64,000 bases of DNA, taken from assembly GCF_000586435.1 (NCBI RefSeq), contig NZ_BAWH01000002.1:120776-184775 (forward strand), given 5' to 3'. Below the pieces are notes generated by a model. That model saw nothing but the letters and a program-made list of their open reading frames with translations. It was not told where the DNA came from and made no database searches. The stretch is from Psychrobacter sp. JCM 18901 (GTDB lineage Bacteria; Pseudomonadota; Gammaproteobacteria; Pseudomonadales; Moraxellaceae). Each line of letters opens with the position of its first letter. Within the stretch, counting starts at the first letter, position 1. This document shows positions 21,479-33,180 of this stretch, one piece after another. The position numbers and the translations under genes are program-made.

Positions 21479-21725
21479 CAGCTGGCAGACTGTTTGACCG
21501 TATTGATTAACTGCATCGGTGAAACGTAGTTCTACACATAGTCAAAGCTATATAACTTAGAAAAAATATCAAAGTCACTCAGTTTACTATTTACGGTATT
21601 TTCACCCGCTTTTCTTGTATTCAAATTGTCCTGAATCAACTGTATCGTTCTATTCGTGAGTTTGTTTGTCAGTCAGATACAAATACTGACAGCATTATTA
21701 TTTAGATGGTAATAATAGGGTAGTC
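21479..21725. repeat. Intergenic spacer with degenerate copy of dispersed repeat
   Basis: At 21536-21649 the ends match the ~106-bp repeat: ATAGTCAAAGCTATATAA resembles the start of 53441-53547, and CTTGTATTCAAATTGTCCTG resembles its end. The middle has diverged. The rest shows nothing. Confidence 0.5.
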
Positions 21726-22741
21726 ATGAGCTTGTTACCAAAGACCTTAACCGCACCAATAAAATCAGCTCTGAGCCGCTGGTTTGCCGCGCGCGCACCT
21801 AAGAGTGACAGTGCTACGCTTAATTTGCGCAATGTCTATATTTTCTTTAGTCGTGAAGGAATGCTATTCGCCGTATTGTTAGTAATTACCTTTATCGCGG
21901 GTATCAACTATGGCAACAACTTAGTGCTTGGTTTGTGCTTTTATCTGGTCAGTATTTGGCTAATTAGTTTTCATGTTACTTTTGCTCATATATCTGGTCT
22001 GCAAGTGCGTTTACTAGAAGTCACTATGACAGAAGCTGGTTTGCCTGTTTGGATTACGCTACAGTTGAATAGTGATAGTCGCCAACCAAGCGTCAGTTGC
22101 TATTTGAGTTTGAGCAGATAGCCAATAAGAAAACCAAAAATGTCACAAACGCGCAAAGTTCAGTGCTCATCACGCGATTACAAGGCGAGCAAGTCATTCG
22201 ACTGCCTGTCCAGACCTACAACCGTGGTCAACTTGAACTACCGCGGTTAAAAATAAAAACAGTTTATCCATTAGGTATTATGCGTGCATGGTCTTATGTC
22301 TACTTTGCGCGTACAGCTTGGGTATATCCAAAACCTGAAGTTTTTGACTGGCAAGCAAAATATGCAATCGCAAGCTTAGAGGATTTACCAACAGGTGGGC
22401 AGTATAGACAGGGTCAGGACGACTTTGAGCGATTAGATAACTATGTCGAGGGTGAGTCATTGGCCCGAGTCTCTTGGGGGCATGTAGCGCGGGGACAAGG
22501 CATGCTGACCAAGCACTTCGCTGATCCGGTCGGTCATGAGCAAACGCTTGATTATGCAGATATGCCAGCTGCACATCACGAGCAAAAACTTGCACAATTG
22601 GCTTATGGGGCATTGACGCTGGGTCAGCTAGGCGTGCCGTTTCAAATGCGTTTACCTAGTGATACTCCTGCTACTGCGGAGATGGGTAACGGGGAATCCT
22701 TTGCGCAAGCATGCTTGCTAAGGCTTGCGAAAGTACCATGA
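21726..22741 (+). CDS. DUF58 domain protein (frameshift)
   Basis: Membrane protein of the MoxR-DUF58-transglutaminase set. Two helices near residues 45-85 (GMLFAVLLVITFIAGINYGNN...) precede a soluble beta domain and the DUF58 region with DDFERLDNYVEGESLARVSWGHVARGQGM. One base is missing near 22090 (CCAAGCGTC; an added A or G gives KRQLLFEFEQIA). Restored length is 338 aa. Its TGA overlaps the next ATG (ATGA), indicating coupling. Role: likely partner of MoxR in envelope maturation. Confidence 0.85.
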
Positions 22742-25063
22742 CCAATTCTAAACGCTTATCTTCTGCTGATGTTGATGCACTGTCCACAGAGTATTCTGCG
22801 GCCGATGCTACAAAAACGGCCAGCTTTGAGCAGTTGGCTTTAGGTCAAAAAGTCTCGTTTCAACCTGAGCGAAATGACGCTAAATGGTATCGTAAGTTAT
22901 TTGCACTGCCAGCTTATTATTGGGTATTAATCGCCCAAGTAGCTGTCGTGTTACCGCATGCCGCACATTTACCATTATGGCTGATAGGATTTGCCGCCGT
23001 CAGTATCGCCGCTCAATTGCCTCATATCAAAGCTAAATTCAAAAAACTATCGCACCTAAAGCGTATTTATCAAAGTGTACAAATGCTAGGATTTTTGCTA
23101 GGGCTATTAGGTCTATGGCTAACCTACAATACAGCATTTGGACTGGATATGGGTGTAGCATTTTTAGTGCTATGCCTAGTTAGTAAACTATGGGAGCTGT
23201 ATAAACGTCGCGACGCCTATGTGGTGTTGAATTTATCATTGTTCGTGCTTGCGGCATTATTTTTGATGGACCAAGGTTTACTGACTACTTTAGAAGTGAT
23301 CGTTGGCGCAGTCATTGTATTGCTAGCATTTATTGCGCTTAATGATGATAGCAATGCTAGCGGCGATGGACGCTTGCGGACATTGGGCGTGTTAGGGGTT
23401 GGTGCGTTGCCATTATTGGTGGTGCTATTTTTGTTTTTTTCCGAGACTGCCACCGCTGTGGTCAGTACAGCTATCAGGTCAGCAAGCTACTACAGGTGTC
23501 TCTGATAGTATGTCCCCTGGTGATTTTGCCAATTTAGGGCAGTCAACTGAGCTAGCCTTTCGCGTAGAGTTTGCTGATGAGCGTCCACCGCAACAGCAGT
23601 TGTATTGGCGTGGTTTGGTATTTAGTGATTTCGATGGTGTCACATGGCGTCCGGCCCCTCAGAAGGATCAATGGTCGTCGAGATTGCAAGCACCTGCATG
23701 GATTCAGAATGCCTTTGCTACTGTACCTGATGAATCAAGGGCGGCACCTGTCAATTACAAGGTTATCTTAGAACCCACTCAGCAAAACTGGCTATTTGGT
23801 CTTGATTATCCGTTTTCTGAACAGCCAGATATCAATACTACCTCTGAATTTACCTTATCAAAGGATCAACCTGTTACGCAGCAGCTTCGCTATGATGTGT
23901 TGCAGTTTGCACAGATGCGTATTGATCCAGTTCTAACAGAGGCATCAAGACGTGAGAACCTTGCCTTGCCTAATGAAGGTAATCCACAAGCACGAGCGCT
24001 TGCTAAGCAATTATTTGAGCAGTCAGGTTCAGACCCTGTGCGCTACATAGCGGCTATCGAGCAATGGATCAATCGAACAGAGTTTCGCTATACGTTGTCG
24101 CCACCACGGCTCAATACCAATCGTATTGACGAGTTTTTATTTGAAACCAAAGCAGGGTTCTGTGAGCATTATTCGTCAAGCTTTACCTTTATGCTCCGCG
24201 CCGCTGGCATTCCTGCACGAGTAGTAGCGGGCTATCAAGGCGGTGAGCCAAGTCGCAATGGTAACGTATGGGAAGTGCGGCAAATGGATGCGCATGCATG
24301 GACTGAGGTTTGGCTTGAGGGCCAAGGCTGGGTACGTGTGGATCCGACAGCCTTTGTGGCGCCTGAGCGAGTAGAGCAAGGCATGAATACGATGACCGAG
24401 CAGCAAGGGGCGGCTATGTTTGGCAATGATGCCAGTGCGCAAATCAGCTATCAGCAGTATCAAATGCTACAAACGCTACGCCGCCTATCAGACCAAGCGA
24501 GCTACTACTGGCAAAAAGACGTAGTCGGCTATGACCAAGACAAACAGGCCGACTCGCTACTCAAATGGTTCAATATCAGCTCAATCATGCAGCAAATCAT
24601 TTGGTTAGCTACCAGTGCAGTTTCCGTTATGGCTATCTTAGTATTTGTCATTTGGTATCGCCGCCGCAAACGTTGGCACCCAGCAGACTTACCTCTTGCT
24701 CAGCTCTCAAAACGCGTTGCCAAACACGACAAATTATTAGCCCGCAATGATAATGAAGGGCAGCTAGCTTGGTTGGAACGTTTGGCATCGGCTATTGATA
24801 GCCGTCAGGGTGACAATGCCCAATCTGCTACGAGTCAGCTAACAGATAGTAGCGACCCAATCGTTATTCAGACAAAGCTTATTGAAATTAGACAAAACTA
24901 CCGTCAGTTACGCTATGGACGACTGAGTACATTTGATAGCAGTCATAGCGAGTATCAAGAACGACTCAAACAACTTAAAAAAAGATGTGCGCGCATTGTT
25001 ATAAAGGTTTTTGATGACAGTGTTATTAAGTTGCTAAGGTGTTTTGAGCTAATTAAAAAATAG
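22738..25063 (+). CDS. TgpA-type transglutaminase membrane protein (frameshift in T7)
   Basis: DUF3488/TgpA family inner-membrane protein with a periplasmic transglutaminase-like domain. About six N-terminal helices (22900-23440), then periplasmic TGM core: catalytic Cys in AGFCEHYSSSF, His in MDAHAWTEVW, Asp in VRVDPTAFV. A final helix (WLATSAVSVMAILVFVIWY) leads to a cytoplasmic DUF4129-like tail. A seven-T run (23434-23440) should be six, giving FFPRLPPLWSVQLSG and 774 aa. I chose ATG 22738 because of the ATGA overlap with DUF58. In Pseudomonas the homologue is essential. Confidence 0.9.
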
Positions 25064-25099
25064 ATAAGCGAATCAATGAATAAGTAGAGAGGCGGTTAT

Positions 25100-25388
25100 A
25101 TGGCGATATATGTAGATTTTGTACAGATAAAATTCAAAGGCCATAAGTGGTGCCATATGCTGGCGGATAGCTTGCAAGAGCTGCATGATTTTGCGGCATT
25201 TATTGATGTGGATGCACGCCTATTTCATCGTAACGCTAGCTATCCTCATTATGATATCACGGTTCAAATGCGTGAAATCGCTATTGCACAAGGTGCTATT
25301 CCTGCCAATAGAAAAAAAGATTATCGAATGCGCAAAGAAATTAAAAGTAGAGTTGAATGACCAGATAGAGCAATCTAGTCATTCTTGA
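25100..25388 (+). CDS. DUF4031 family protein (frameshift in A7)
   Basis: Small cytoplasmic protein, MAIYVDFVQIKFKGHKWCHM..., with YPHYDITVQMREIAIAQGAIP typical of DUF4031. As read it stops at 25360, but a seven-A run (25312-25318) read as six continues into a better amphipathic helix (KKIIECAKKLKVELNDQIE) and ends at 25388, 95 aa. The family has no known activity. It follows tgpA by 36 bp. Confidence 0.7.
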
Positions 25389-25479
25389 TATGAGGGCTTT
25401 TCAAGTAAATAAGTAACACTTCCGCTCCATATTTCACTTATTTACTCGAATATATATTTATTCAACTATACCAAACACA

Positions 25480-26000
25480 TTATTTTGCCGTTGCTGCAGT
25501 ACTGATCGCGTTAAGTGCTTTTGAAATATTGGCAATCTCGGTGTCACAACCTTTAATATTATGACGGGTTTTTAAGTATTGAGGATCGTTATACGATAGC
25601 CATACTTTTTTTCTCAGCATCTTCGCTAATTAAGATTTTTTTGCGGTAAATCAATGGCAACAGTTTGCTCACAGTTCATTAATGGCGTACCTGCTTTAGG
25701 ATTACCAAACATAACGACTTGCGTTGGTCTCAATGATAAGTCGGCACTCTGTGCATTTTTCTGATGATCGACTCGCGCAAATACTTTCATACCCTTGCTT
25801 TCGATCACTGAGACCAGTTTGTCTGCGGTATCTTGGACGGAGTGATTGCTTTGTAAAGTTACCAAGCCTTTTTCAGCATTGATAGAGGTTATGGTGTCTG
25901 TCATAGCACCGGTGCTATTGGTTTTATTCAGCAGCGTATCGATACTGGCACAAGAAGAAACGGCTACTGCTAGTACAGCGATAGAGACGATTTTAATCAT
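25480..26000 (-). CDS. DUF302 lipoprotein (two T7 frameshifts)
   Basis: 172-aa lipoprotein after correction of two seven-T runs (25606-25612 and 25636-25642; both should be six). Signal MIKIVSIAVLAVAVSSC ends at a lipobox Cys. The DUF302 domain is clear: TADKLVSVIESKGMKVFARVDHQKNA, RPTQVVMFGNPKAGTPLM and AIDLPQKILI. The tail (NIKGCDTEIANISKALNAI) continues to a stop at 25480. DUF302 proteins are of uncertain function. It is convergent with DUF4031. Confidence 0.85.
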
Positions 26001-26111
26001 AATGACACCTTTAAGTTATCTGTAGTATGGTCAGTCCTAACTATAATGAGCAACATCGAATATTCATTGTGCGTAATCAGGTTTGTGATTGCAATACGTC
26101 TTAACAGAACG

Positions 26112-27044
26112 TTAAACCAAATGTTCTGCCAAATAATCTACGAGCAGTCTAATCTTTGGTGATAAATGACGGTTATGTGGATAAATGGCCCAAATGCTTT
26201 CTTCGGGTTCTCTATAGTCATCGAGTAAACTGACTAACTCGCCAGACGCTAAGTACTTTTGCACATAATAATCAGGCAGCTGTACGATACCCAGCCCTTT
26301 TAGTGCAGCATCGACCAGACTATAGCCGCTGTTATATTGCACCGTACCAGAGACACGCAGGTTCCTTTCTACGCTCGTTTGTTGGTTATCCGTCTTCCCA
26401 TGAGTATGACTGTTCTCTTTTACTTTAGCAGTATCTATAAAGTGCCAGTAGTCACGAGTACCCAATAGGCAGTTATGTTGACTTAAATCACTTAGATGGT
26501 GTGGTATGCCGTGTTTTTTTAGATAAGAGGGTGCAGCGCAGACAAAGTTAGTACGCAAGCTAAGTTTCTTTGCCATCATCGTCGAGTCATGCAATTTGCC
26601 GATACGAATGGCCAAATCATAACCCCCTTCAATCAAGTCGATTTTCTGATTACTCAAAAAGGCAGTCACTTCGATATCGTGATACTGCATCATAAAATCA
26701 TTGATCAGTGGTAATAACTGCTGCTCACCATAAGTAACGGGCGCTGTTAGTTTTATTCTGCCTTGAGGCTTTGATTGTAAGTTGCTTACGGCTTGCTCAG
26801 CGGCATCCAAGCCATCGAGCACACTGCGGCAGTGCTGATAGAATACACGGCCTTCTTCGGTTAATGAGACCTTGCGTGTGGTTCGATATAGTAGCTTTAT
26901 ATTTAAGCGTTTCTCTAGCGCGCTGATCTGACGGCTGACTTGTGCCGTCGAGATCCCCAGCTCTTTTGCACCACGTGTAAAGCTCTCATATTCTGCGACA
27001 TAGACAAACTCACTAATTCCTTCCCAGCGCATGATTATTACCAA
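26112..27044 (-). CDS. LysR family transcriptional regulator
   Basis: Intact 310-aa LTTR. The winged HTH near residues 15-65 reads FTRGAKELGISTAQVSRQIS and LNIKLLYRTTRKVSLTE; the effector domain follows (TAPVTYGEQQLLPLINDF). The likely start is MRWEG (base 27032), as the extra MVII gives no conserved residue. It is transcribed away from frmA, so a role in formaldehyde or aldehyde response is possible, but a MITE now separates the two. Confidence 0.9.
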   Translation of the reverse strand: MVIIMRWEGISEFVYVAEYESFTRGAKELGISTAQVSRQISALEKRLNIKLLYRTTRKVSLTEEGRVFYQHCRSVLDGLDAAEQAVSNLQSKPQGRIKLTAPVTYGEQQLLPLINDFMMQYHDIEVTAFLSNQKIDLIEGGYDLAIRIGKLHDSTMMAKKLSLRTNFVCAAPSYLKKHGIPHHLSDLSQHNCLLGTRDYWHFIDTAKVKENSHTHGKTDNQQTSVERNLRVSGTVQYNSGYSLVDAALKGLGIVQLPDYYVQKYLASGELVSLLDDYREPEESIWAIYPHNRHLSPKIRLLVDYLAEHLV

Positions 27045-28627
<1,583 letters not shown>

Positions 28628-28678
28628 TCAACAAAGACAGCAACGACGTTATTGTCTTAGAAATACTTTATTAAAAAC

Positions 28679-28713
28679 AAAAAGGCTGCTTCGATATTGA
28701 GGCAGCCTTTTTT
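28679..28713. terminator. Bidirectional terminator after frmA
   Basis: AAAGGCTGC pairs with GCAGCCTTT, with A and T tracts on either side; it serves frmA and the converging dehalogenase gene. Confidence 0.9.
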
Positions 28714-28737
28714 AATGTTCAACAGACCCTAAATGTA

Positions 28738-29433
28738 TCAAGCACTCTTTTTGCTAATGATTTGATCCGCTAATGTCGATAAATCTGATGCGTTTAAATC
28801 AGGAACTGGTACATTGGGCGCGTTTAGTATTGCATTATAGGGACGGGTCAAAAATGCACCGCGACAACCAGCCGCTTGTGCGCCTATAGTATCCCAGAGG
28901 TGACAGGCAACAAGACATAAGTCTGACGTATCAACAGCTAGCGTATCAGCCACCAATTGGTAAGTATCAGGTGCTGGCTTGAACTTGCCAACAGTCTCAA
29001 TACTAAAGTGCTGCTCAAAGTACTGACTGAGGCCTGCTTTTTCTAATGGCGTTGGAGACGCACTGCTTGCTGAGTTAGTCAGCGTGACCAGTCGAAACCC
29101 TGCATCACGCAAACGAGTCAGTGCTGGCGCAGCATCAGAATGGGCAGGTAACGCACTCATTCTTTCTTTGAAGTCATTGATATCGGCGTCTGTCAAAGAC
29201 ACTTGTCTGATATCAGCAACCATTTGCAATGCACCAACGCCGAGCTCGCCAAAAGGCGTATAGAGACCGGACAAGGTCATAGTTTGTGAGTACAGTACTA
29301 GCTGAGCGAACCATTCTCTTAGCACTCTTTGTTTGCCAAAGACGCGGGTGAATAAAGGCGTTAGCGTGTCGATATCGAGCAATGTCTCATTGACGTCGAA
29401 CACAATAATCGAGGGAAAGCGTTCAGAAGACAT
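28738..29433 (-). CDS. Haloacid dehalogenase, type II
   Basis: Intact 231-aa HAD hydrolase. Nucleophile Asp is in VFDVNETLLDID (near residue 14), motif II is LVTLTNSA, the motif III Lys is in VGKFKPAPDTYQ, and motif IV is in ACHLWDTIGAQAAG. The sequence SASSASPTPLEKAGL and the HLWD segment match 2-haloacid dehalogenases, which swap halide for hydroxyl on 2-haloacids; native substrate is unproven. It is followed upstream by a FrnE-type gene on the same strand (45 bp), possibly an operon. Confidence 0.85.
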   Translation of the reverse strand: MSSERFPSIIVFDVNETLLDIDTLTPLFTRVFGKQRVLREWFAQLVLYSQTMTLSGLYTPFGELGVGALQMVADIRQVSLTDADINDFKERMSALPAHSDAAPALTRLRDAGFRLVTLTNSASSASPTPLEKAGLSQYFEQHFSIETVGKFKPAPDTYQLVADTLAVDTSDLCLVACHLWDTIGAQAAGCRGAFLTRPYNAILNAPNVPVPDLNASDLSTLADQIISKKSA

Positions 29434-29477
29434 AAAGTATCCTTTTATAGAATGGCATTCTTATAACGTCAGGTGGT

Positions 29478-30131
29478 TTACTCAGTCATGTTGGCCAATT
29501 GCTCTAAGATACTGATGTAGTTTTCGACCCCTTGAGCACCGCTGACCAGATGACGCTCATTAAAGATAATCGCTGGTACACTTTGGATGCCTTGCTGTTG
29601 CCAATGCTGCTCTTCTGCTCGTACTTCTTTCGCAAAGAATTGACCTTCTAACACTGCCAATGATTCACTACGATCAAGCCCAGTCTCTGCTGCAATATCG
29701 GCAAGCACATTAATATCTGAGATGTCTCTGTTATTGGTGAAATGCGCGGCAAACAAGGCTTGCTTTAGCTCATGCATGCGGCCTTGCTGATCAGCGAAAT
29801 GTAGCAGCTGATGCAAATTAAAGGTGTTGTGCATACGTGTGTCATCATTGAAGTTAAACTCAAAGCCAACTTCCTGTCCAGCTTCAGTCATTCTGACTCG
29901 GCTAGCATCTGACTCCTGCTTGGTAGAGCCATACTTCTCGATGATGTGCTCACGTAGGTTTTGACCTTCGCTTGGCATGTTTGGGTTGAGCTCAAACGGA
30001 TGCCAGTGGATAGTGTGGGCAGTATTGGTTTGCTCAAGCGCTGCTGCCAATTGACGATAGCCGATAACGCACCAAGGGCAGACGACGTCTGAGACGATAT
30101 CTATTCGGAGTGGTTTTTCTGATGTGCTCAT
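29478..30131 (-). CDS. DsbA family FrnE-like oxidoreductase
   Basis: Intact 217-aa thioredoxin-fold protein with CPWC redox motif (residues ~18-21 in SDVVCPWCVIG), an alpha-helical insertion (MHNTFNLHQLLHFADQQGR), the cis-Pro loop SVPAIIFN and tail LVSGAQGVENY, as in FrnE/2-hydroxychromene isomerase relatives. There is no signal peptide, so it is cytoplasmic; likely dithiol-disulfide or stress role. Confidence 0.9.
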   Translation of the reverse strand: MSTSEKPLRIDIVSDVVCPWCVIGYRQLAAALEQTNTAHTIHWHPFELNPNMPSEGQNLREHIIEKYGSTKQESDASRVRMTEAGQEVGFEFNFNDDTRMHNTFNLHQLLHFADQQGRMHELKQALFAAHFTNNRDISDINVLADIAAETGLDRSESLAVLEGQFFAKEVRAEEQHWQQQGIQSVPAIIFNERHLVSGAQGVENYISILEQLANMTE

Positions 30132-30522
30132 ATTTCCTCGCGGGTATTATTATGTATGTTTTATTCGAGATGTGTAGATAGAGGCATATCAGTTGGAATC
30201 AAGCTGATATACCTAGTTATCAGACAACTATAACTAGTTACCATATATCAAGTCAGTTCATACTAAGAGAATGACTAAGTGATTACAATGTAGTCTGCAC
30301 AGTCGGCGTCGCCAATTCGGTAGCGTAATTGTAACTATTACTAATAAGAAAGTAGGCGTTTTTGCAATACGCTGACTCAGTCATAACAAAACCTACGAAT
30401 ACTTAACCAAGCAGGCATGGTCATAAAATAGCTTTTTATTTAAAGTGGCTTCGTTAAATGGCAATCGAAGAAGAAAAATTCTAAGCAAGAATAAAAAGTT
30501 AATATCAATAATGGAGTCACAG
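30132..30522. other. Intergenic region between frnE-like and nitroreductase genes
   Basis: 391 bases between divergent genes. Only short palindromes are visible (TATCAG...CTGATA near 30187-30212). A TGGAG ribosome site lies before ATG 30523. No coding signal. Confidence 0.4.
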
Positions 30523-31179
30523 ATGAAAAATATCACCGAAGCGATGAACTGGCGCTACAGCACTAAAGAATTTGATACCAATAAGAAAATTTCAGCAGAA
30601 GATTTCCAAAGTCTAAAAGATATTTTACGCCTCAGTCCTTCGAGTACCAACATTCAGCCTTGGCATTTTGTGATTGCTGATGATGAAGCTGGTAAAGCCC
30701 GAATTGCTAAAGGCACTGAGGCATGTATGAGTTCAACGATGCCAAAGTAAAAGGTGCCTCGCACGTCATTGTATTCTGTAGCCGTGTCTATGCTGATGAT
30801 GAGTTTTTGGATGACATCTTAGAAAAAGAAGATGCAGATGGTCGTTTTTGCAGAGCCAAAATTTAAAGAGCAAATGCATCAGACGCGTAAAATGTTTTTG
30901 GACATTCGTCGTTATGAGCAAAAGGACGAGCCACATTGGTTGATAGAGCAATTGTATCTCAATATGGGCGCTTTGCTACTAGGGGCTGCAACCTTAGGTA
31001 TTGATGCGGTGCCGATGGAAGGGGCGGATTTGAAAGCACTTGATGAAGAGTTTGATTTACGTAGTAAAGGCTACACCGCTGTGGCAGTCATATCACTTGG
31101 TTATCGTAGTAAAGATGACTTTAACGCTGAGCTGCCAAAATCACGTTTTGATGAAGAAACGATTATCACGAAAGCCTAG
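30523..31179 (+). CDS. nfsB: NfsB-type oxygen-insensitive nitroreductase (two frameshifts)
   Basis: FMN-dependent NAD(P)H nitroreductase that reduces nitroaromatics and quinones. Three frames join: one base missing near 30724 (GCATG; GCAATG gives EAMYEFNDAKVKGASHVIVF) and one extra T near 30846-30850 (five Ts; four give DGRFAEPKF). The two offset each other, giving 218 aa (E. coli NfsB 217). FMN-contact motif WRYSTKEFD is near residue 10, SPSSTNIQPWHFVI follows, and GIDAVPMEG is in the C-terminal half. I chose ATG 30523 because GGAG is well spaced from it. Confidence 0.9.
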
Positions 31180-31516
31180 CCAGTTATTATCTAAGCAAAG
31201 AACATTTTTGGTAGACAGATCTACTAAATATTATACGTAAAAAGTCTATCTAAGAGCCTCATAAACTAACTGTTTATGGGGCTTTTTTTTAGCCAGATTT
31301 TCTTTGAAATAACGTTAAAAACTGAGGACAAAAAACATACCACCTATTAGCAGCGCTAACATTTCGACACTATCGCAGATTAGAAACTACACTGCAATCC
31401 CTACAAAGTAAAAACAAAACAACTTTTTTTCATACGTCATAATAAATTTATTGACGCTGTCATTTTGAAGCGTATTTCACCATTTTATTATATTCATCTG
31501 CCAGCGAGAAGCCAGC
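31180..31516. other. Intergenic region upstream of pao operon
   Basis: 337 bases. A terminator for nfsB (31253-31290) occupies the first part; the remaining ~220 bases must contain the pao promoter, but no distinctive operator was seen. Confidence 0.4.
31253..31290 (+). terminator. Terminator of nfsB
   Basis: GAGCCTCATAAAC pairs with GTTTATGGGGCT (with a mismatch) and is followed by eight Ts. Confidence 0.88.
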
Positions 31517-32189
31517 ATGTCTACTTTGACCTTAACAATCAATAAGCAAGATTATCAGCTTGAAAATCTTGACGCTCGTACGACACTGCTCGACGTCTGT
31601 CGTCAGCATTTACAAATTACTGGACCCAAAAAAAGGCTGCGACCACGGTCAATGCGGGGCATGTACCATGCTCATTAATGGACGACGGGTTAATTCTTGT
31701 CTGACACTCGCCGTTATGCATGATGGTGATGAGATTACAACGATTGAAGGCATTGGAATGCCAGAGTCATTATCGGCATTGCAGCAAGCGTTCAAAGACA
31801 ATGATGCTTTTCAGTGCGGATATTGCACGCCAGGTCAGATTTGTTCAGCCACCGCATTGATAGAGGAGGTAAAGCAAAATTGGCCAAGCCATGTAAGCAC
31901 AGATTTGCAAAATCCTGATGGTCGCCTTGTACAAGAAATTGCTGAGCGTATGAGCGGTAACATCTGCCGCTGCTCAGCTTATCCAAATATTATCAAAGCC
32001 ATTTTACAAGTGCTTGAGAGTCAGGTTTCAGAGAGCCAAGTACTAGAGTCTAGTATTCAAACAACAGACAACGTAGTGCAAAACTCAAGCGTGACAGGTA
32101 TCTGGTCACCGCCACCGAGCGAGGCGCAACTTGGTAAGACCTCAGCGAATAACAAGACAGCAACTGCTACAACAGGAGGCCGCTCGTGA
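31517..32189 (+). CDS. paoA: Aldehyde oxidoreductase 2Fe-2S subunit, PaoA-like (frameshift)
   Basis: Iron-sulphur subunit of a xanthine-oxidase-family molybdoenzyme. The first [2Fe-2S] site is GCDHGQCGACTMLING plus C in NSCLTLAV; the second is QCGYCTPGQI and GNICRCSAYPN. The frame breaks at a seven-A run (31628-31634); six As give GPKKGCDHGQ and 223 aa from ATG 31517. E. coli PaoA has a long Tat signal; none is seen here, so the complex is probably cytoplasmic. An unusual Ser/Gln-rich tail of ~50 residues follows the second cluster. Its TGA overlaps the next GTG (GTGA). Confidence 0.9.
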
Positions 32190-33178
32190 AACTTTTTGAA
32201 TATAGTCGTGCTGATGCACCAGAGCAAGCGGCAATATCTGCCAGTACCAAAGAGGCGTCTTTTATCGCAGGTGGTACCAACTTATTAGACTTAATGAAGC
32301 TAGAGATTGAGACGCCAATCAAATTGGTCGATATTACCCGTTTAGAATTAGAGCAAGTTGAAACCACTGCCGACGGTGGTCTGCGTATTGGCACACTTGT
32401 GACCAATAGTGATTTGGCGGCGCATCCTGAAGTTATTGCAAATTACCCAGTATTATCCCGAGCGATTTTGGCAGGGGCGACTGGACAGCTGCGTAATAAA
32501 GCAACGACTGGCGGTAATTTCTTACAGCGCACACGTTGTTATTATTTTTACCAGACAGATAGCGTATGCAACAAGCGTGAACCGGGCACAGGTTGTCCAG
32601 CTATCAATGGCGAGAACCGTACGCTAGCTATTTTGGGCACGAGCGATGCCTGTATTGCTCAGCATCCATCTGATATGGCGGTAGCAATGCGCTTGCTTGA
32701 TGCCACTATCGAGACAGTTAAAGCGGATGGATCGACTCGTTCTATCAATGTGAAGGATTTTTATTGCTTACCAAAAGACACGCCGCATATTGAAAACGTA
32801 TTAGAGGCAGGTGAGCTGATTACTCACGTTGTATTACCTGCACCTGTCAAAGGTATGCATACTTATGACAAAGTGCGAGATCGCGCCTCATATGCGTTTG
32901 CGCTCGTGTCCTGTGCCGCAGTGATAGACGCTGATGATAACGGTAATCTGAAAACGGTGCGATTGGCATTTGGTGGTATCGGTACTGAGCCATGGCGTAA
33001 CGAAGCGGTGGAGGCACTGTTGACGGATACTGATGGCAATAGTGACGTTATCGCGCAAGCTGCCGATCTGTTATTGAATGATGCCAAAGGTAATGGTCAA
33101 AACGACTTTAAGATACCGTTGACGCGTCGCCTACTAAAACAAGTCATTCAGCGCGCACTAGCGGGCGAGGGAGCATAA
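32186..33178 (+). CDS. paoB: Aldehyde oxidoreductase FAD subunit, PaoB-like
   Basis: Intact 330-aa FAD-binding subunit. FAD loop FIAGGTNLLDLMKLE and ATTGGNFLQRTRC; the segment CYYFYQTDSVCNKREPGTGC holds the cysteines of the extra [4Fe-4S] cluster described for E. coli PaoB. A CO-dehydrogenase-type C-terminal domain follows (FGGIGTEPWRNEAVE). The GTG start overlaps the paoA stop, and paoC starts 3 bases after its stop. Confidence 0.94.
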   Translation: MKLFEYSRADAPEQAAISASTKEASFIAGGTNLLDLMKLEIETPIKLVDITRLELEQVETTADGGLRIGTLVTNSDLAAHPEVIANYPVLSRAILAGATGQLRNKATTGGNFLQRTRCYYFYQTDSVCNKREPGTGCPAINGENRTLAILGTSDACIAQHPSDMAVAMRLLDATIETVKADGSTRSINVKDFYCLPKDTPHIENVLEAGELITHVVLPAPVKGMHTYDKVRDRASYAFALVSCAAVIDADDNGNLKTVRLAFGGIGTEPWRNEAVEALLTDTDGNSDVIAQAADLLLNDAKGNGQNDFKIPLTRRLLKQVIQRALAGEGA

Positions 33179-33180
33179 TC

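Noticed and set aside
22278..22613. Minus-strand ORF inside the DUF58 gene
   Set aside because: Shadow of a conserved plus-strand domain; composition is unlike a real protein.
28679..28713. Hairpin as an attachment site
   Set aside because: A/T tracts and its position between convergent genes make it an ordinary bidirectional terminator.
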